Shown here: positions 1-9,705 of the stretch, piece after piece
Layout: each line of letters starts with the position of its first letter
Numbering within the stretch: position 1 is the first letter of the stretch
Assembly (NCBI RefSeq): GCF_900141705.1
Contig: NZ_FQYM01000001.1
Coordinates: forward strand, 186,001-250,000
Reading direction: 5' to 3'
Source: Fibrobacter sp. UWP2
Lineage (GTDB): Bacteria; Fibrobacterota; Fibrobacteria; Fibrobacterales; Fibrobacteraceae
DNA length: 64,000 nt
Translations under genes and position numbers: made by a program
Notes under the pieces: generated by a model
The model's database searches: none
Told to the model about the DNA's origin: nothing
The model's input: only the letters and a program-made list of their open reading frames with translations

Positions 1-691
1 AATCAATTTCAAAATGCATCGGCTTCGGCTTGAACACCAAAGCATCGCCATCGCCCACAATGCCAATATCGGCATAAGGCAGAGCATTCGGCGCCGAGAA
101 CACGAAGGTGTAAGCGCCCGGCTGCACCGGGAAGAGGGTCCTGCCCTTAATAGTACCCTTGTTATTGGAGATTTCCAGCTTCTTGTCATCGGAAGAGAAC
201 TTGATAATTCCGGGGAGGGTGGTCTCTGTCAGCAACTGCCATTCACCATTCTTGATAAAGAACATCTTGGGCACACGCGGAGAATAAATGTACTCGCGGT
301 CAAAGTAGATATCGGCTTCGTCCTGGAACGCCTTGGTGTTTTTAGTCGCATAGAAGCGCATTGTCGCCACTTCCGCAGCCCTCAAATAGTTATCCTTCAA
401 GCTATAGGCGTGGAGTTTTTTGAAGTTTTCGGCATTCACCTTGCCCGAAATCCACTGGTATTCCTTCGGTCCAACCTTGTGGCGCAGATAAATCTTGTTT
501 TCTTTCAGGGGGAACGTCTGTTCCTCGGACACCGCCACACCCTTGCCCGCGCTCACAGCCATATTGGCAATCGGGTCGACGACGGTCCCCACCTTGAAGT
601 GCTTGGCAGGGATTTTGAAGTTCTTGTCACTGTCGGCCATAGTCAGGGCAGGCAACAGCAACAGAATCGGAAGCAAACGAACAAAAGACAT
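1..691 (-). CDS. Secreted protein of unknown function, 3' end outside window
   Basis: About 230 codons are visible; the gene runs off the left edge, so its C-terminus is missing. Translation starts at ATG 691-689 with a good AGGAG ribosome site a few bases upstream. The first 19 residues (MSFVRLLPILLLLPALTMA) look like a Sec signal peptide with a probable cleavage after Ala. The rest is soluble, mixed in composition, without Cys clusters or an enzyme motif I recognise, and the part near the edge looks beta-rich. An exact TAnnTTTG element (TAGATTTG, minus strand, 723-716) lies 25 bases before the start. It is downstream of and co-oriented with uvrA but has its own promoter-like element. Function unknown. 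Confidence 0.8.
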   Translation of the reverse strand, partial: MSFVRLLPILLLLPALTMADSDKNFKIPAKHFKVGTVVDPIANMAVSAGKGVAVSEEQTFPLKENKIYLRHKVGPKEYQWISGKVNAENFKKLHAYSLKDNYLRAAEVATMRFYATKNTKAFQDEADIYFDREYIYSPRVPKMFFIKNGEWQLLTETTLPGIIKFSSDDKKLEISNNKGTIKGRTLFPVQPGAYTFVFSAPNALPYADIGIVGDGDALVFKPKPMHFEID

Positions 692-765
692 AACAGCTCC
701 TGTTATCTTTTAGTACAAATCTAACACTGCAAAAGATAGTCTTTTTGTAAGGAAAATTTACCTTT

Positions 766-3700
766 TCATGGGTCGTTTTTGCCCATATTGAGCAAATATC
801 CGCCCTTTGATCCCCCAACAGGCCCCAATTCGACCTTCCAGTCGGCCAATCGGATAATATCAGGGTGGTGCTCAATGACTATCACCGTGTCGCCACGGGC
901 ACTGAGACGGCGCAAGAGATTCCAGAGCATTTGGATATCCTTGAGGTGCAGCCCTGTGGTAGGTTCATCCAGCAAGTAGACCATTTCGCCATGGGAACGC
1001 TTCGCCAGCTCCGCCGCCAGCTTGAGGCGCTGGTTCTCCCCTCCGCTCATAGTCGTCACCGGCTGGCCAAGCCGCAGGTAACCCAGTCCCACATCGCGGA
1101 GAATCTCGAGCTTGGGCAAGATCTTGGGCTGGTCCTTGAAGAACTCGCAGGCCTCGGCAATGCGCATGTCGAGCACATCGGCAATGTTCTTGCCCTTGAA
1201 GGCGACCGTGAGCGTTTCTTGGTTGTAACGCTTGCCGCCGCAAACCTCGCACGGCTCCCAAATGTCCGAGAGAAAGTGCATCTCGACGGCTACGGCACCA
1301 CGCCCCTCGCAGGCTTCGCAACGGCCCCGTGCCAGGTTGTAGCTGAACCGGCCGTAATCAAAGCCCTTGACCTTGGACTGCGGAAGTTTGGCGAACAGAC
1401 GGCGTATATCGTCGAATACGCCGGTGTAGCTCGCGGGCGTGCTGCGCGGCGTTCCCGATATGGGGCTCTGGTCCACGTACAGCACCTCGCCACTCTGCTT
1501 TTTGCGACCGCGCGCCTGGAACTTTTTTTTGAGCGCTGGGAAAACTTCGTCCATGACCATCGAGCTCTTGCCGCTACCACTCACACCGCACACAACGCTC
1601 ACGGCGCCCTTCGGGAACTTTACAGACAAATTCTTTAAGTTGTTCTTGACAAGTCCCTTGAATTCGTAGAATTCCGTATTGTCGGTAATGCTCTTGGGAG
1701 AAGTCTCGTTGGCAAGTGGGATGGAATGCGTGAGATACTTGACTGTCTCGCTCCTCGGAAACTGTTGCAGGGCATAGGGCTTAGAAAGCTGTGTTGGAGA
1801 GCCCTCCGCCACGACTTCCCCGCCAAACTCGCCTGCGGCAGGGCCCATATCGATAATGTGGTCCGCGGCACGCATCATGTTCATGTCGTGCTCTACCACG
1901 ACAAGCGTATTGCCGAGGTCGCGCAGGCGGTACAGGGAATCGAGCAGTTTGGCTGTATCGCTTTCGTGAAGGCCTACCGTCGGTTCGTCAAGCACATACA
2001 TCACGCCTTCGAGACCACTGCCGATTTGGCTCGCCAAACGGATGCGTTGCGACTCGCCGCCGCTCAAGGTGTCGCCCGCGCGGTCGAGGCCAATGTAACC
2101 AAGACCCACGCTCTTGAGGAAGTCCAGGCGGCCAATGATTTCGCGGAGCAGCGGCTCGGCAATCGTCTTCTTGGATTCGGCACTCTGCACCATGCCATCG
2201 TCCTTTGAAAAATCAACACTCGCAAACCAATCTCGGGCTTCATCAATGCTCATGTGGTTCACGTCCATGATGTTCTTGCCGCAAATGCGCACAGCCAAGA
2301 ACTCGGGCTTGAGACGTTCGCCATGACAATCGGGGCAAACCTTGCCGTCTTTAAAGTGGCCAAGGCCAAGGCACGTTTCGCATGCGCCCCAGTGCGTGTT
2401 GAAGCTGAAGTAGCGCGGGTTCAATGCGCTGTCCATGTACCAGCCACACTTGGCGCATCCCGGCTTTTCAGAACACGCCAGACGCTTGCCCGCCTCGTCT
2501 TCCACATACAAAATGCCGTTGCCGTCACGATAGCCGCGTTCAAACGCCTCCACGAGGCGGGCGCGGTTCGCCTCGCGAACCACCACCTGGTCGGCAACCG
2601 CCAGCACCTGCTTTTCGCGAGTTGGCAACTTGGGGAGTGGGAGGTCCACCATTTTGCCGCCCAGGTACGCCTTGCGATAGCCCTTGTCCACCAGCACCTG
2701 CGACGTCTTGAGCACGTCCTTGAGCTCTATGGGAGTCAAGATGGTAATCATCTTTTCGTTATCACGATCAAACGCGTATTGCATGAGGTCACCCGCGCTG
2801 TACGAAGCCACGGGCTTCCCGCAATGCAAGCAGTGCGGGGTCCCGACGCGAGCCCACAAAATACGGAAGTAGTCGTAAATTTCGGTGAGCGTCGCGACCG
2901 TACTGCGCGGGCTCTTGCTCGCACTCTTCTGGTCAATCGCAATCGCCGGGGCGAGTCCCGTAATGGAATCAATGCTGCCGTGGTCCGGCCGTCCCAAAAA
3001 ACGGCGGGCATAGGTGCTGAGCGTCTCCACAAAACGGCGCTGCCCTTCGCTAAACAGCGTGTGGAATGCGAGGCTCGACTTGCCGGATCCCGAAACGCCG
3101 GTAATCACCGTGAGCTTGTGGCGCGGGATGGTCACGTCAATATTCTTGAGGTTGTGCTTGCGCGCCCCGTGGACTTCGATATCGAGGGAATAACCCTCGC
3201 CCGCCTTGAGACTCCTGTTAAACTGCTTGTTCTCGCCGTGCTTTTTCGCAAGCACCGGCAACAGGTAGCGCCCGGTCTCGCTCTTTTTGCAGCGGGCAAT
3301 TTGCTCCGGCGTACCCTTCGCAATCACGCGTCCGCCGTGTTCGCCCGCATCGGGCCCCAGATCTATAATCCAGTCGGCGCACTTGATCACATCCAGGTTG
3401 TGTTCAATAACCACCACGCTGTTGCCTAGGCTGCGCAAGCGGTTCAAGCAATCCAAAAGCTTGCGGATGTCCTCAAAGTGGAGACCCGTAGTGGGCTCGT
3501 CAAGCAGGTAAAGTGTTTTGCCCGTACCCGGGCGGCGGAGTTCCGAGGCAATTTTCACGCGCTGCGCTTCACCGCCGCTCAAAGTTGTCGAGGGTTGTCC
3601 CAGCCGTAAATAGCCGAGCCCCACCTCTTCGAGCAATTTCAACGGTTCCGCGATTTTTGGCTGGTCCTTAAAGAACTCACTCGCCTCGCTAATGCTCAAA

Positions 3701-6048
3701 TCCAAAATCTCGGAAATGTTCTTGCCCTTAAAATAAATCTCGCGAGTCGCATCGTTAAATCGCTTGCCGTCGCAAACGTCGCAAGTCACCTGTACGCTCG
3801 GCAAAATGTGCATGTCCACGACTTTGACGCCCGCACCCTCGCAGGCGTCGCAGCGGCCACCCTTCACGTTAAAGCTAAAACGGCTCTTGGTATAGCCGCG
3901 GATCTTGCTCTCGGGCAGGTTCCCAAACAAGTCGCGAATGTCGTCCCAAATCTTGGTGTAGGTCGCCGGATTACTGCGCGGCGTGCGGCCAATGGGCGTC
4001 TGGTCGATTTCAATCACCTTGTCGATGTTCTCAAGCCCTTCCAGGTGGTCGAACTTGCCCACCGGTTCCTCGGAATTGTAGAACACGCGCGCCAGTTCAC
4101 GGCGCAAAATCTGGTTCACGAGCGTACTCTTGCCGCTCCCGCTCACGCCGGTCACCACGGTGAACGCGCCGCCTAGCGGGATTTCAACATCGATATTCTT
4201 GAGGTTGTTCTCGCAGGCACCGCAAATCTTGAGCTTGGGCGTGTTCTTGTCGATCTTCATGCGCTTTTGCGGCACCTCAATCGCCTTGCGCCCGCTCAAG
4301 TAGGCTCCCGTCAGGCTCGACTTGTTCTTCTCAAGTTCCTCGACCGTGCCCGCCGCAATCACACGGCCGCCCTCAACACCCGCCCCCGGGCCCACATCGA
4401 CCACGTAGTCGGCGTGCCGCATGGTGTCTTCGTCATGCTCCACAATAATGAGGCTGTTGCCCTGTGCCCGCAAGTGTTCAAGCATCTCGAGCAGTTTGTC
4501 GTTGTCGCGCGGGTGCAAGCCTATGCTCGGTTCGTCCATCACGTAGAGCACGCCCTGGAGACCCGCGCCCACTGCACTCGCAAGGCGGATGCGCTGCGCC
4601 TCGCCGCCGCTCAGCGTAGAAGACTTACGGCTAATGTTCAGGTAGCCAAGCCCCACCGTTTGCAAAAAGCTCAAACGCCCGCGAATCTCCTTGAAAATTT
4701 CCTTGCCAATACGCTGTTCGCGGTCAGAGAGCTTAAGGTTGTTGAAGAACTCCACAGACTTTTCTACAGACCACGACGTCATCTCGGTCAAATTCACCCC
4801 GTGGAACGTGACCGCGTTCGCAATGCGGTTCACGCGCGTGCCGTGGCATTCCGGGCACACGCCAATCTGCATGTACTTGCGAAAATGGAAAATATGCCAC
4901 ATGTCCCACAGCCCCTGCATCACCGTCATCACACCGGTCTCGGATTCGCTCGGTGTCCCGTACAAAAAGGCGTGGCGTTGTTTTTCGGTAAGCTTGTTCC
5001 ACGGCGTGTCGAGGCTGCAGTGCATCTCATTGGCGATGGTGCGGAAGTTCCGCCACCCAAAGTCGCTAAAGATAATGTTGCCGTCGTCCTTCTTTTGGGT
5101 GGCAAAGCAACCCTGCTTAATGGACTTGCTCTTGTCGGGAATCACCAGGTCCAAATCGAACTTGCAACTCTCGCCAAGGCCCATACAAACCGGACAACGC
5201 CCCTTGGGGTCGTTAAAACTAAAGAAACGCGGTTCCAACTCGGGGATGGAGATTCCGCACTTGGGGCAAGCCAATTCCGTGCCCTGCAGGCGGTATTCCT
5301 CGGCAGCCTTTTTCCCCGAAGAAGCCTCGGCGGCAAACAAAAAGCTCACCAGTTTGCCATCCGTCAGTTTGAGCGCCCCTTCGAGCGCCTCGCGCAGGCG
5401 GCTCATGTTCTTGCGCTCCAGAGTCAATCGGTCAATGACCGCCTCAATGGTGTGCTTTTCGTAACGCACCAGGGCGGGGACCTCCTCAAGGCGGTAAATG
5501 ACGCCATCAACGCGGGCGCGTACAAATCCTTTTTCCTTGAGTTCGGCAAGTTCCTTGCGGTATTCGCCCTTGCGCTCTTGCACAATCGGCGCCATCACCG
5601 TAATTTGACGACCCTCGTCGCCCGCATAAAGGTTGTCCACAATCTGGTCCACCGTCTGCGCCTGGATAACGCGACCGCAGTCCGGGCAGTGCGGCACGCC
5701 CAAGCGCGCAAACAGCAGGCGGTAATGGTCCAGAATCTCCACCACCGTCCCCACCGTTGAGCGCGGGTTCCTGTTCACCGTCTTCTGGTCAATCGAAATC
5801 GTCGGCGAAATCCCGCGAACGCTCTCCACGTCGGGGTGCTTCATGCGGCCAATGAACTGGCGCGCGTATGCCGAGAGCGACTCCACAAAACGCCGTTGCC
5901 CCTCCTGGAACACTGTGTCGAACGCCAGGCTCGACTTGCCCGAACCCGAGACCCCGGTCACCACCACTATGGAATCGCGCGGGATGTTCAGGTTCACATG
6001 CTGCAAATTGTGTTCGTGGGCGTCACGGATATCAATGGACTTCGTCAT
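766..6048 (-). CDS. uvrA: Tandem-fused excinuclease UvrA (two UvrA units in one chain)
   Basis: A 1760-residue protein, nearly twice the usual 940 or so of UvrA, the damage-recognition ATPase of nucleotide excision repair. Four Walker A sites of the GVSGSGKS type lie near residues 32, 634, 986 and 1489. Four ABC signatures (LSGGEAQR twice, LSGGESQR, MSGGENQR) lie near 480, 825, 1329 and 1667, each followed by a Walker B of the type LDEPTTGLH. Both zinc-finger modules are kept in each unit (CPKCG...CPVC and CDACEG...CDVC in the first; CAKCG...CETC and CEACEG...CEVC in the second). The second unit begins near residue 956. No frameshift or lost catalytic motif is visible in either half. Canonical UvrA acts as a dimer, so this chain may be a covalent dimer; a similar double-length UvrA is known from Chlamydia. 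The ATG is only 5 bases after TATATTTA (6060-6053), suggesting a leaderless mRNA. Confidence 0.95.
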   Translation of the reverse strand: MTKSIDIRDAHEHNLQHVNLNIPRDSIVVVTGVSGSGKSSLAFDTVFQEGQRRFVESLSAYARQFIGRMKHPDVESVRGISPTISIDQKTVNRNPRSTVGTVVEILDHYRLLFARLGVPHCPDCGRVIQAQTVDQIVDNLYAGDEGRQITVMAPIVQERKGEYRKELAELKEKGFVRARVDGVIYRLEEVPALVRYEKHTIEAVIDRLTLERKNMSRLREALEGALKLTDGKLVSFLFAAEASSGKKAAEEYRLQGTELACPKCGISIPELEPRFFSFNDPKGRCPVCMGLGESCKFDLDLVIPDKSKSIKQGCFATQKKDDGNIIFSDFGWRNFRTIANEMHCSLDTPWNKLTEKQRHAFLYGTPSESETGVMTVMQGLWDMWHIFHFRKYMQIGVCPECHGTRVNRIANAVTFHGVNLTEMTSWSVEKSVEFFNNLKLSDREQRIGKEIFKEIRGRLSFLQTVGLGYLNISRKSSTLSGGEAQRIRLASAVGAGLQGVLYVMDEPSIGLHPRDNDKLLEMLEHLRAQGNSLIIVEHDEDTMRHADYVVDVGPGAGVEGGRVIAAGTVEELEKNKSSLTGAYLSGRKAIEVPQKRMKIDKNTPKLKICGACENNLKNIDVEIPLGGAFTVVTGVSGSGKSTLVNQILRRELARVFYNSEEPVGKFDHLEGLENIDKVIEIDQTPIGRTPRSNPATYTKIWDDIRDLFGNLPESKIRGYTKSRFSFNVKGGRCDACEGAGVKVVDMHILPSVQVTCDVCDGKRFNDATREIYFKGKNISEILDLSISEASEFFKDQPKIAEPLKLLEEVGLGYLRLGQPSTTLSGGEAQRVKIASELRRPGTGKTLYLLDEPTTGLHFEDIRKLLDCLNRLRSLGNSVVVIEHNLDVIKCADWIIDLGPDAGEHGGRVIAKGTPEQIARCKKSETGRYLLPVLAKKHGENKQFNRSLKAGEGYSLDIEVHGARKHNLKNIDVTIPRHKLTVITGVSGSGKSSLAFHTLFSEGQRRFVETLSTYARRFLGRPDHGSIDSITGLAPAIAIDQKSASKSPRSTVATLTEIYDYFRILWARVGTPHCLHCGKPVASYSAGDLMQYAFDRDNEKMITILTPIELKDVLKTSQVLVDKGYRKAYLGGKMVDLPLPKLPTREKQVLAVADQVVVREANRARLVEAFERGYRDGNGILYVEDEAGKRLACSEKPGCAKCGWYMDSALNPRYFSFNTHWGACETCLGLGHFKDGKVCPDCHGERLKPEFLAVRICGKNIMDVNHMSIDEARDWFASVDFSKDDGMVQSAESKKTIAEPLLREIIGRLDFLKSVGLGYIGLDRAGDTLSGGESQRIRLASQIGSGLEGVMYVLDEPTVGLHESDTAKLLDSLYRLRDLGNTLVVVEHDMNMMRAADHIIDMGPAAGEFGGEVVAEGSPTQLSKPYALQQFPRSETVKYLTHSIPLANETSPKSITDNTEFYEFKGLVKNNLKNLSVKFPKGAVSVVCGVSGSGKSSMVMDEVFPALKKKFQARGRKKQSGEVLYVDQSPISGTPRSTPASYTGVFDDIRRLFAKLPQSKVKGFDYGRFSYNLARGRCEACEGRGAVAVEMHFLSDIWEPCEVCGGKRYNQETLTVAFKGKNIADVLDMRIAEACEFFKDQPKILPKLEILRDVGLGYLRLGQPVTTMSGGENQRLKLAAELAKRSHGEMVYLLDEPTTGLHLKDIQMLWNLLRRLSARGDTVIVIEHHPDIIRLADWKVELGPVGGSKGGYLLNMGKNDP

Positions 6049-6052
6049 GCCG

Positions 6053-6060
6053 TAAATATA
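6053..6060 (-). promoter_or_regulatory. -10 element of uvrA
   Basis: TATATTTA on the minus strand ends 5 bases before the uvrA start codon. This leaves no room for a ribosome site, so the transcript probably begins at or next to the ATG. Confidence 0.5.
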
Positions 6061-6112
6061 GTGAACATTTGAACATATTTCAAGTATCCAACTCCTCTAC
6101 AACTTCAAATCA

Positions 6113-6143
6113 TTGACGAAAAAAACGAAATAAAGTATATTTG
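6113..6143 (+). promoter_or_regulatory. Promoter of tRNA-Ala
   Basis: TTGACG (6113-6118), a 17-base spacer and TATATTTG (6136-6143). The -35 and spacer fit the general sigma-70 pattern, and the extended -10 ends 12 bases before the mature tRNA 5' end. The same -10 to RNA distance is seen at tRNA-Leu. Confidence 0.75.
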
Positions 6144-6154
6144 GGTCTCCCAAT

Positions 6155-6227
6155 GGGGATATAGCTCAGTTGGTAGAGCGACAGGTTCGCAATCTGTAGG
6201 TCATGGGTTCGACTCCCACTATCTCCA
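6155..6227 (+). tRNA. tRNA-Ala, anticodon CGC
   Basis: A 73-base cloverleaf. The acceptor stem GGGGATA/TATCTCC contains the G3-U70 wobble pair that specifies alanine. D stem GCTC/GAGC, anticodon stem ACAGG/TCTGT, loop TTCGCAA with anticodon CGC at 6188-6190, and T loop TTCGACT. The outermost T-stem pair is an A-C mismatch. The discriminator is A and CCA is not encoded (the next bases are CGC), so CCA must be added after transcription. Confidence 0.95.
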
Positions 6228-6230
6228 CGC

Positions 6231-6260
6231 AAAAAGCCGGCACAATGTGTCGGCTTTTTG
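6231..6260. terminator. Bidirectional terminator between tRNA-Ala and 6265-7626
   Basis: Stem AAAAAGCCG (6231-6239) with CGGCTTTTT (6251-6259) plus inner ACA/TGT pairing. T tracts on both strands let it serve the tRNA and the convergent outer-membrane gene. Confidence 0.85.
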
Positions 6261-6264
6261 GCTT

Positions 6265-7626
6265 TTAAAGTTCGAATTTCACACCAGCCTTGACTTCGCT
6301 CAAAAAACTGTTCTCGGGGAACACCCCTACAAGGGACTTGGGCATCTTGTAATGCAAGTATATCTGTTCCACGCCGGCATACAAGGTGAGAAGTCCCGGA
6401 TTCCAGTTGAACGACAGCCCCCAGGTCCCCGAGAACTTCTGCAATTTTTCGTACTCGGCCGAGGGTCCGTCGATCATGTAGCCATAAAACAGGTTGAGTT
6501 TAGCCTCAAGCGAAATCTTTGTTTTAAACTTGTACGAGAACGTAGAGCGCATCGCAGGTCCCAACCAGCGCGCCCATGAATAATCCAACGTAATGGATTC
6601 CTCTTCTTCGCCCTCTTCCTGCTGCATATCCGCATACATATACGAAGACACCAGCCCATTGTAGAGGTCAAAACATTCCTCCCCGTGGTCCTGGTAGCAA
6701 AGATCCATGTAGTATTCAAAGGGCTTGTACACGCTGCCGTACCCGTAGCCGCCCCACGGGTTGCTGTCTATGCAGTTGCCGTAGAAGTCACGTTGGCAGT
6801 CGGCATTGGGCTCGCCCCCCTCAGCCTCGTCATTTGAGCTCTCGGCGATGAAGGCGATCTTCTCGATAAATCCCAAAAAGTCCGAGAGCGAGTCGGCCTC
6901 GTACTTGACGCCCACATACACGTTCCCGTTAAAACCCGTAGGCACAGCCCTGTGCCAGGAGCCGTACAGAGCAACCGACAGCGGCCCTCCATCGTGGTAA
7001 TACGCCCATGTTGCCAAACCCAGGCGCTGTTTTTCAAAACGGGCAATATCCACCTCGAGCCATCCGTAAAACGCAGGCTCCATGTTCGCCTCGCTCGAGA
7101 GGTTAAAATCAACACCCACATCCAAAAGAAACCTTTTACCCACCAGGGAGTACTCCAAGCCCGGGGCAAGAGTCCAATCGCTCGTATCGAGCACCGGCAT
7201 GTCCTTGTTCGCAATGAACCAGTCCGCCACAAAGGCGACACCCACCGAGTGGATCCAGTCGCCAAGCGAAAAATCGACAAAGCCCGCTACCGAGGTAAAG
7301 ATGTCGCCGCCATTCTCCTTAACGGCATCGATACCGCCGTATTCCTCGTAATGGAGGCCGATATAGCCCAGGTCACCCAAAAAACGGAAAGACCAGGGTT
7401 CCTGCCCCTCGGACATTCCCAGCACGTCGTAGTAATCTTTAAGAATTTCCTGGATTTCCTTGGTGTACTCCCCATCCATTTGGGCGGCTTCCTCAAAAAG
7501 CGCCACGGACTTGGGAATATCACCCGCCTTTTCGGCCTCGAGGGCACGAGAATACACCTGTTCCTGGGTCTCTGCAAACAACACAGACGACAGCAATAGC
7601 GATATGACTATCGCAATCGGTCGCAT
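6265..7626 (-). CDS. Putative outer-membrane beta-barrel protein with short TPR-like N-terminus
   Basis: 453 residues. Residues 1-18 form a signal peptide (MRPIAIVISLLLSSVLFA). Residues about 20-65 read like one or two TPR-type helices (SRALEAEKAGDIPKSVALFE). From about residue 85 the sequence alternates hydrophobic and polar residues in strands rich in Gly, Tyr and Trp and ends in Phe-Glu-Leu, as expected of an outer-membrane barrel. An acidic loop rich in Glu lies near residue 345. The start codon directly follows the stop of the upstream gene at 7627, so the two are translated from one operon. Substrate and role cannot be read from the sequence. Confidence 0.75.
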   Translation of the reverse strand: MRPIAIVISLLLSSVLFAETQEQVYSRALEAEKAGDIPKSVALFEEAAQMDGEYTKEIQEILKDYYDVLGMSEGQEPWSFRFLGDLGYIGLHYEEYGGIDAVKENGGDIFTSVAGFVDFSLGDWIHSVGVAFVADWFIANKDMPVLDTSDWTLAPGLEYSLVGKRFLLDVGVDFNLSSEANMEPAFYGWLEVDIARFEKQRLGLATWAYYHDGGPLSVALYGSWHRAVPTGFNGNVYVGVKYEADSLSDFLGFIEKIAFIAESSNDEAEGGEPNADCQRDFYGNCIDSNPWGGYGYGSVYKPFEYYMDLCYQDHGEECFDLYNGLVSSYMYADMQQEEGEEEESITLDYSWARWLGPAMRSTFSYKFKTKISLEAKLNLFYGYMIDGPSAEYEKLQKFSGTWGLSFNWNPGLLTLYAGVEQIYLHYKMPKSLVGVFPENSFLSEVKAGVKFEL

Positions 7627-8064
7627 TTACTTGTGAGAATGGTCCCCTTGGTGCATGGGAGGCGGCATCATGGGGGACATAGGCATTCCCCGCATGGGAT
7701 TCATGTTATGAGAATCCGGCCTTTCGTAAAAAGGCTGACGTTCGCGAGGCTGCTTTTTTTGGGATTCCCCCTCAAAACGAGACTTTTCGTTCCGTTTTTG
7801 CGAAACGTCATTGCGTAAACCTTTTTTCTCGGCGCTGGAACTCGCCCTCAACTTGGAGAGAATTTGTTCGCGAGCGGCCTTGCGTTCGGCACGCATTTTT
7901 TGCCAGTCTGCTTTTTCTTTTGCACCTAAATCCGGAGTTTCTCTCGAAAATTCGGACCTTTCGGCGGGGGTCGGAACACTGGATTCCGGCTGCGCAGCAA
8001 GCCCGCCAGCGAAGACAAACGCTGTCGAGAGAAGGATTGAAGCTATGAAGATCAAGCGATTCAT
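7627..8064 (-). CDS. Small secreted protein, charged middle and Met/Pro/His-rich tail
   Basis: 145 residues. The N-terminal 19-24 residues (MNRLIFIASILLSTAFVFA...) form a signal peptide. The middle, about residues 45-105, is dense in Lys, Arg and Glu and probably helical (KMRAERKAAREQ). The C-terminus is rich in Met, Pro and His (PMRGMPMSPMMPPPMHQGDHSHK is its character), which could bind metal, for example copper, but nothing else supports that. It is the first gene of a two-gene operon with the barrel protein downstream. A TATATTAT element near 8135 on the minus strand is a possible promoter. Family not recognised. Confidence 0.65.
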   Translation of the reverse strand: MNRLIFIASILLSTAFVFAGGLAAQPESSVPTPAERSEFSRETPDLGAKEKADWQKMRAERKAAREQILSKLRASSSAEKKGLRNDVSQKRNEKSRFEGESQKKQPRERQPFYERPDSHNMNPMRGMPMSPMMPPPMHQGDHSHK

Positions 8065-8227
8065 ACCAAACTCACTGCAAAAACCGTGCCAATTGTTCTT
8101 TTAGGCCTTTATCCGGCTTTTTAAGCCTTTACAGGCATAATATAGATTATTCCCCCGAAAAAGGTCGTAAAAAAACTGAGAAGATTCGCCCCGACAGGAC
8201 ACATTTTCCCGATTTACGTGATTTGGA

Positions 8228-9688
8228 CTACGCACCTTTGTAGTCCTCCTTCTTCATCCCGAGTCGTTCCATGACCTCGCGCAGCACTTTGCGGTCGATT
8301 CCAAGGATCGTGGCGGCCAAAGTCAGGTTCGCATTGCTGTCACGCAAAGCGCGCGAAATGACTTCGCGCTCCACGGCCTCGCGGGCTTCCTTGAGCGTGC
8401 GCGGAGAATCCTTGGTCTCCTTGTGCAAGTCATCAAGACCTAAGTCCTTGGGCTGGATTACACCGTGGACCGCCTGCACCAGGCCCTTCTGGATGCGGTT
8501 TTCGAGTTCACGCACATTGCCCGGCCAGTGGTAACTCAGCAATGCCTTTTCGGTGTTGCGGCTCATTTTGAACTTGCCGCGGCCGTACTCGGCGCCGTAG
8601 CGCTTGATGAATTCCTCGGCCAAGAGCACCACATCCTGCCCGCGGTCACGGAGCGGCGGGAGCACCATGGGCATCACCTGGATGCGGAAGTACAGATCCT
8701 CGCGGAACTTCTTTTCGCGAACGGCCTCTTCGAGGTCGACGTGTGTCGCCGAGATGACGCGCACGTTCACCGGAATCTCGCGGTTGTCGCCCACACGCGT
8801 AATGTGCTTCTCTTGCAGCACGCGCAAAAGCTTCACCTGCATATTCATGGGGAGTTCGCCGATCTCGTCCAGGAATATGGTGCCGCCATCGGCCTCTTCA
8901 AAAAAGCCCTTGCGAGTCTCGATGGCACCGGTAAACGAACCCTTAGCATGCCCAAAAAGCAGCGACTCGATCAAATGTTCAGGAATGGCGCCGCAGTTCA
9001 CCGCAATAAAGGGACGGTCGGCACGCGGGCTCATTTTGTGGATGAACTTGGCAAAAACTTCCTTGCCCGTCCCCGTCTCGCCGCGGATAATCACCGGAAG
9101 CGGGAGCGGCGCGAGCTTCTCGGCTAGGGCAACGAGGTCCGCCATGACCTTGCTCGAATAAATAATGTTGTCCTTGCGGACCACGTTCTTCAAAACGTCG
9201 AGGGATTCCTTATCGCGCAAGCGATCGTAAGCGGCAAAGGCGAACTTTTCGCACACCGCTACAAAGGAATCGAACAACTGGCTGTCTTCTTCAGTAAAGG
9301 GTTCCTCGCGGGCAGCGCGCTGCAAATACAAATAACCGGCTTCGCTATCGGGCGTGCGGAAGGGGCTCACCATGATGCTTGTGAGCTGATTCTGCACAAT
9401 GGACTTGGAGAGGTCCGCCGAATCGTCGTCGAGCTGGTTCCAAACCACAGCGCGTTTTTCGGCCTTGGCCTGTTTTACCGCCGAGATCGAAATGGAAACC
9501 TGCTCCGGATTTGAAAAATGGAGCGGCGTCTCGCCGGCAATGTCAAGCACGGCAGCATCGGCGTGAAGCACGCCCTTCGCCACTTCCAAAATCTTGGGGA
9601 ACAAGTTCTCGGGCTGTTCCTCGTCAAGCAAAATCTTGACGACATCCAGCATCTTCTCGGTTGCAAGCATCGATTCCGACTTCATCAT
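8228..9688 (-). CDS. GAF-domain sigma-54-dependent transcriptional activator
   Basis: 486 residues in three parts: a GAF-like sensory domain (about 20-160), an AAA+ sigma-54 interaction domain (about 175-410) and a Fis-type helix-turn-helix (about 445-480). The Walker A GETGTGKE is at 203-210. The sigma-54 contact loop reads GSFTGA (250-255) rather than GAFTGA, a common tolerated variant, and Walker B is GGTIFLDEIGEL (268-279). There is no receiver domain, so activity is probably set by a GAF ligand or by a partner instead of a histidine kinase. It lies 17 bases after the kinase gene and is the last gene of the operon, which makes it a likely output of the kinase. Target promoters are not visible here. 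Confidence 0.93.
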   Translation of the reverse strand: MMKSESMLATEKMLDVVKILLDEEQPENLFPKILEVAKGVLHADAAVLDIAGETPLHFSNPEQVSISISAVKQAKAEKRAVVWNQLDDDSADLSKSIVQNQLTSIMVSPFRTPDSEAGYLYLQRAAREEPFTEEDSQLFDSFVAVCEKFAFAAYDRLRDKESLDVLKNVVRKDNIIYSSKVMADLVALAEKLAPLPLPVIIRGETGTGKEVFAKFIHKMSPRADRPFIAVNCGAIPEHLIESLLFGHAKGSFTGAIETRKGFFEEADGGTIFLDEIGELPMNMQVKLLRVLQEKHITRVGDNREIPVNVRVISATHVDLEEAVREKKFREDLYFRIQVMPMVLPPLRDRGQDVVLLAEEFIKRYGAEYGRGKFKMSRNTEKALLSYHWPGNVRELENRIQKGLVQAVHGVIQPKDLGLDDLHKETKDSPRTLKEAREAVEREVISRALRDSNANLTLAATILGIDRKVLREVMERLGMKKEDYKGA

Positions 9689-9705
9689 AACCTTCCTGAT
9701 TGACT

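Noticed and set aside
2254-3429. Long plus-strand open frame opposite uvrA
   Set aside because: It is the reverse of a conserved UvrA region and has Ala/Val/His-rich, function-free sequence; it exists because of high GC and codon bias in uvrA.
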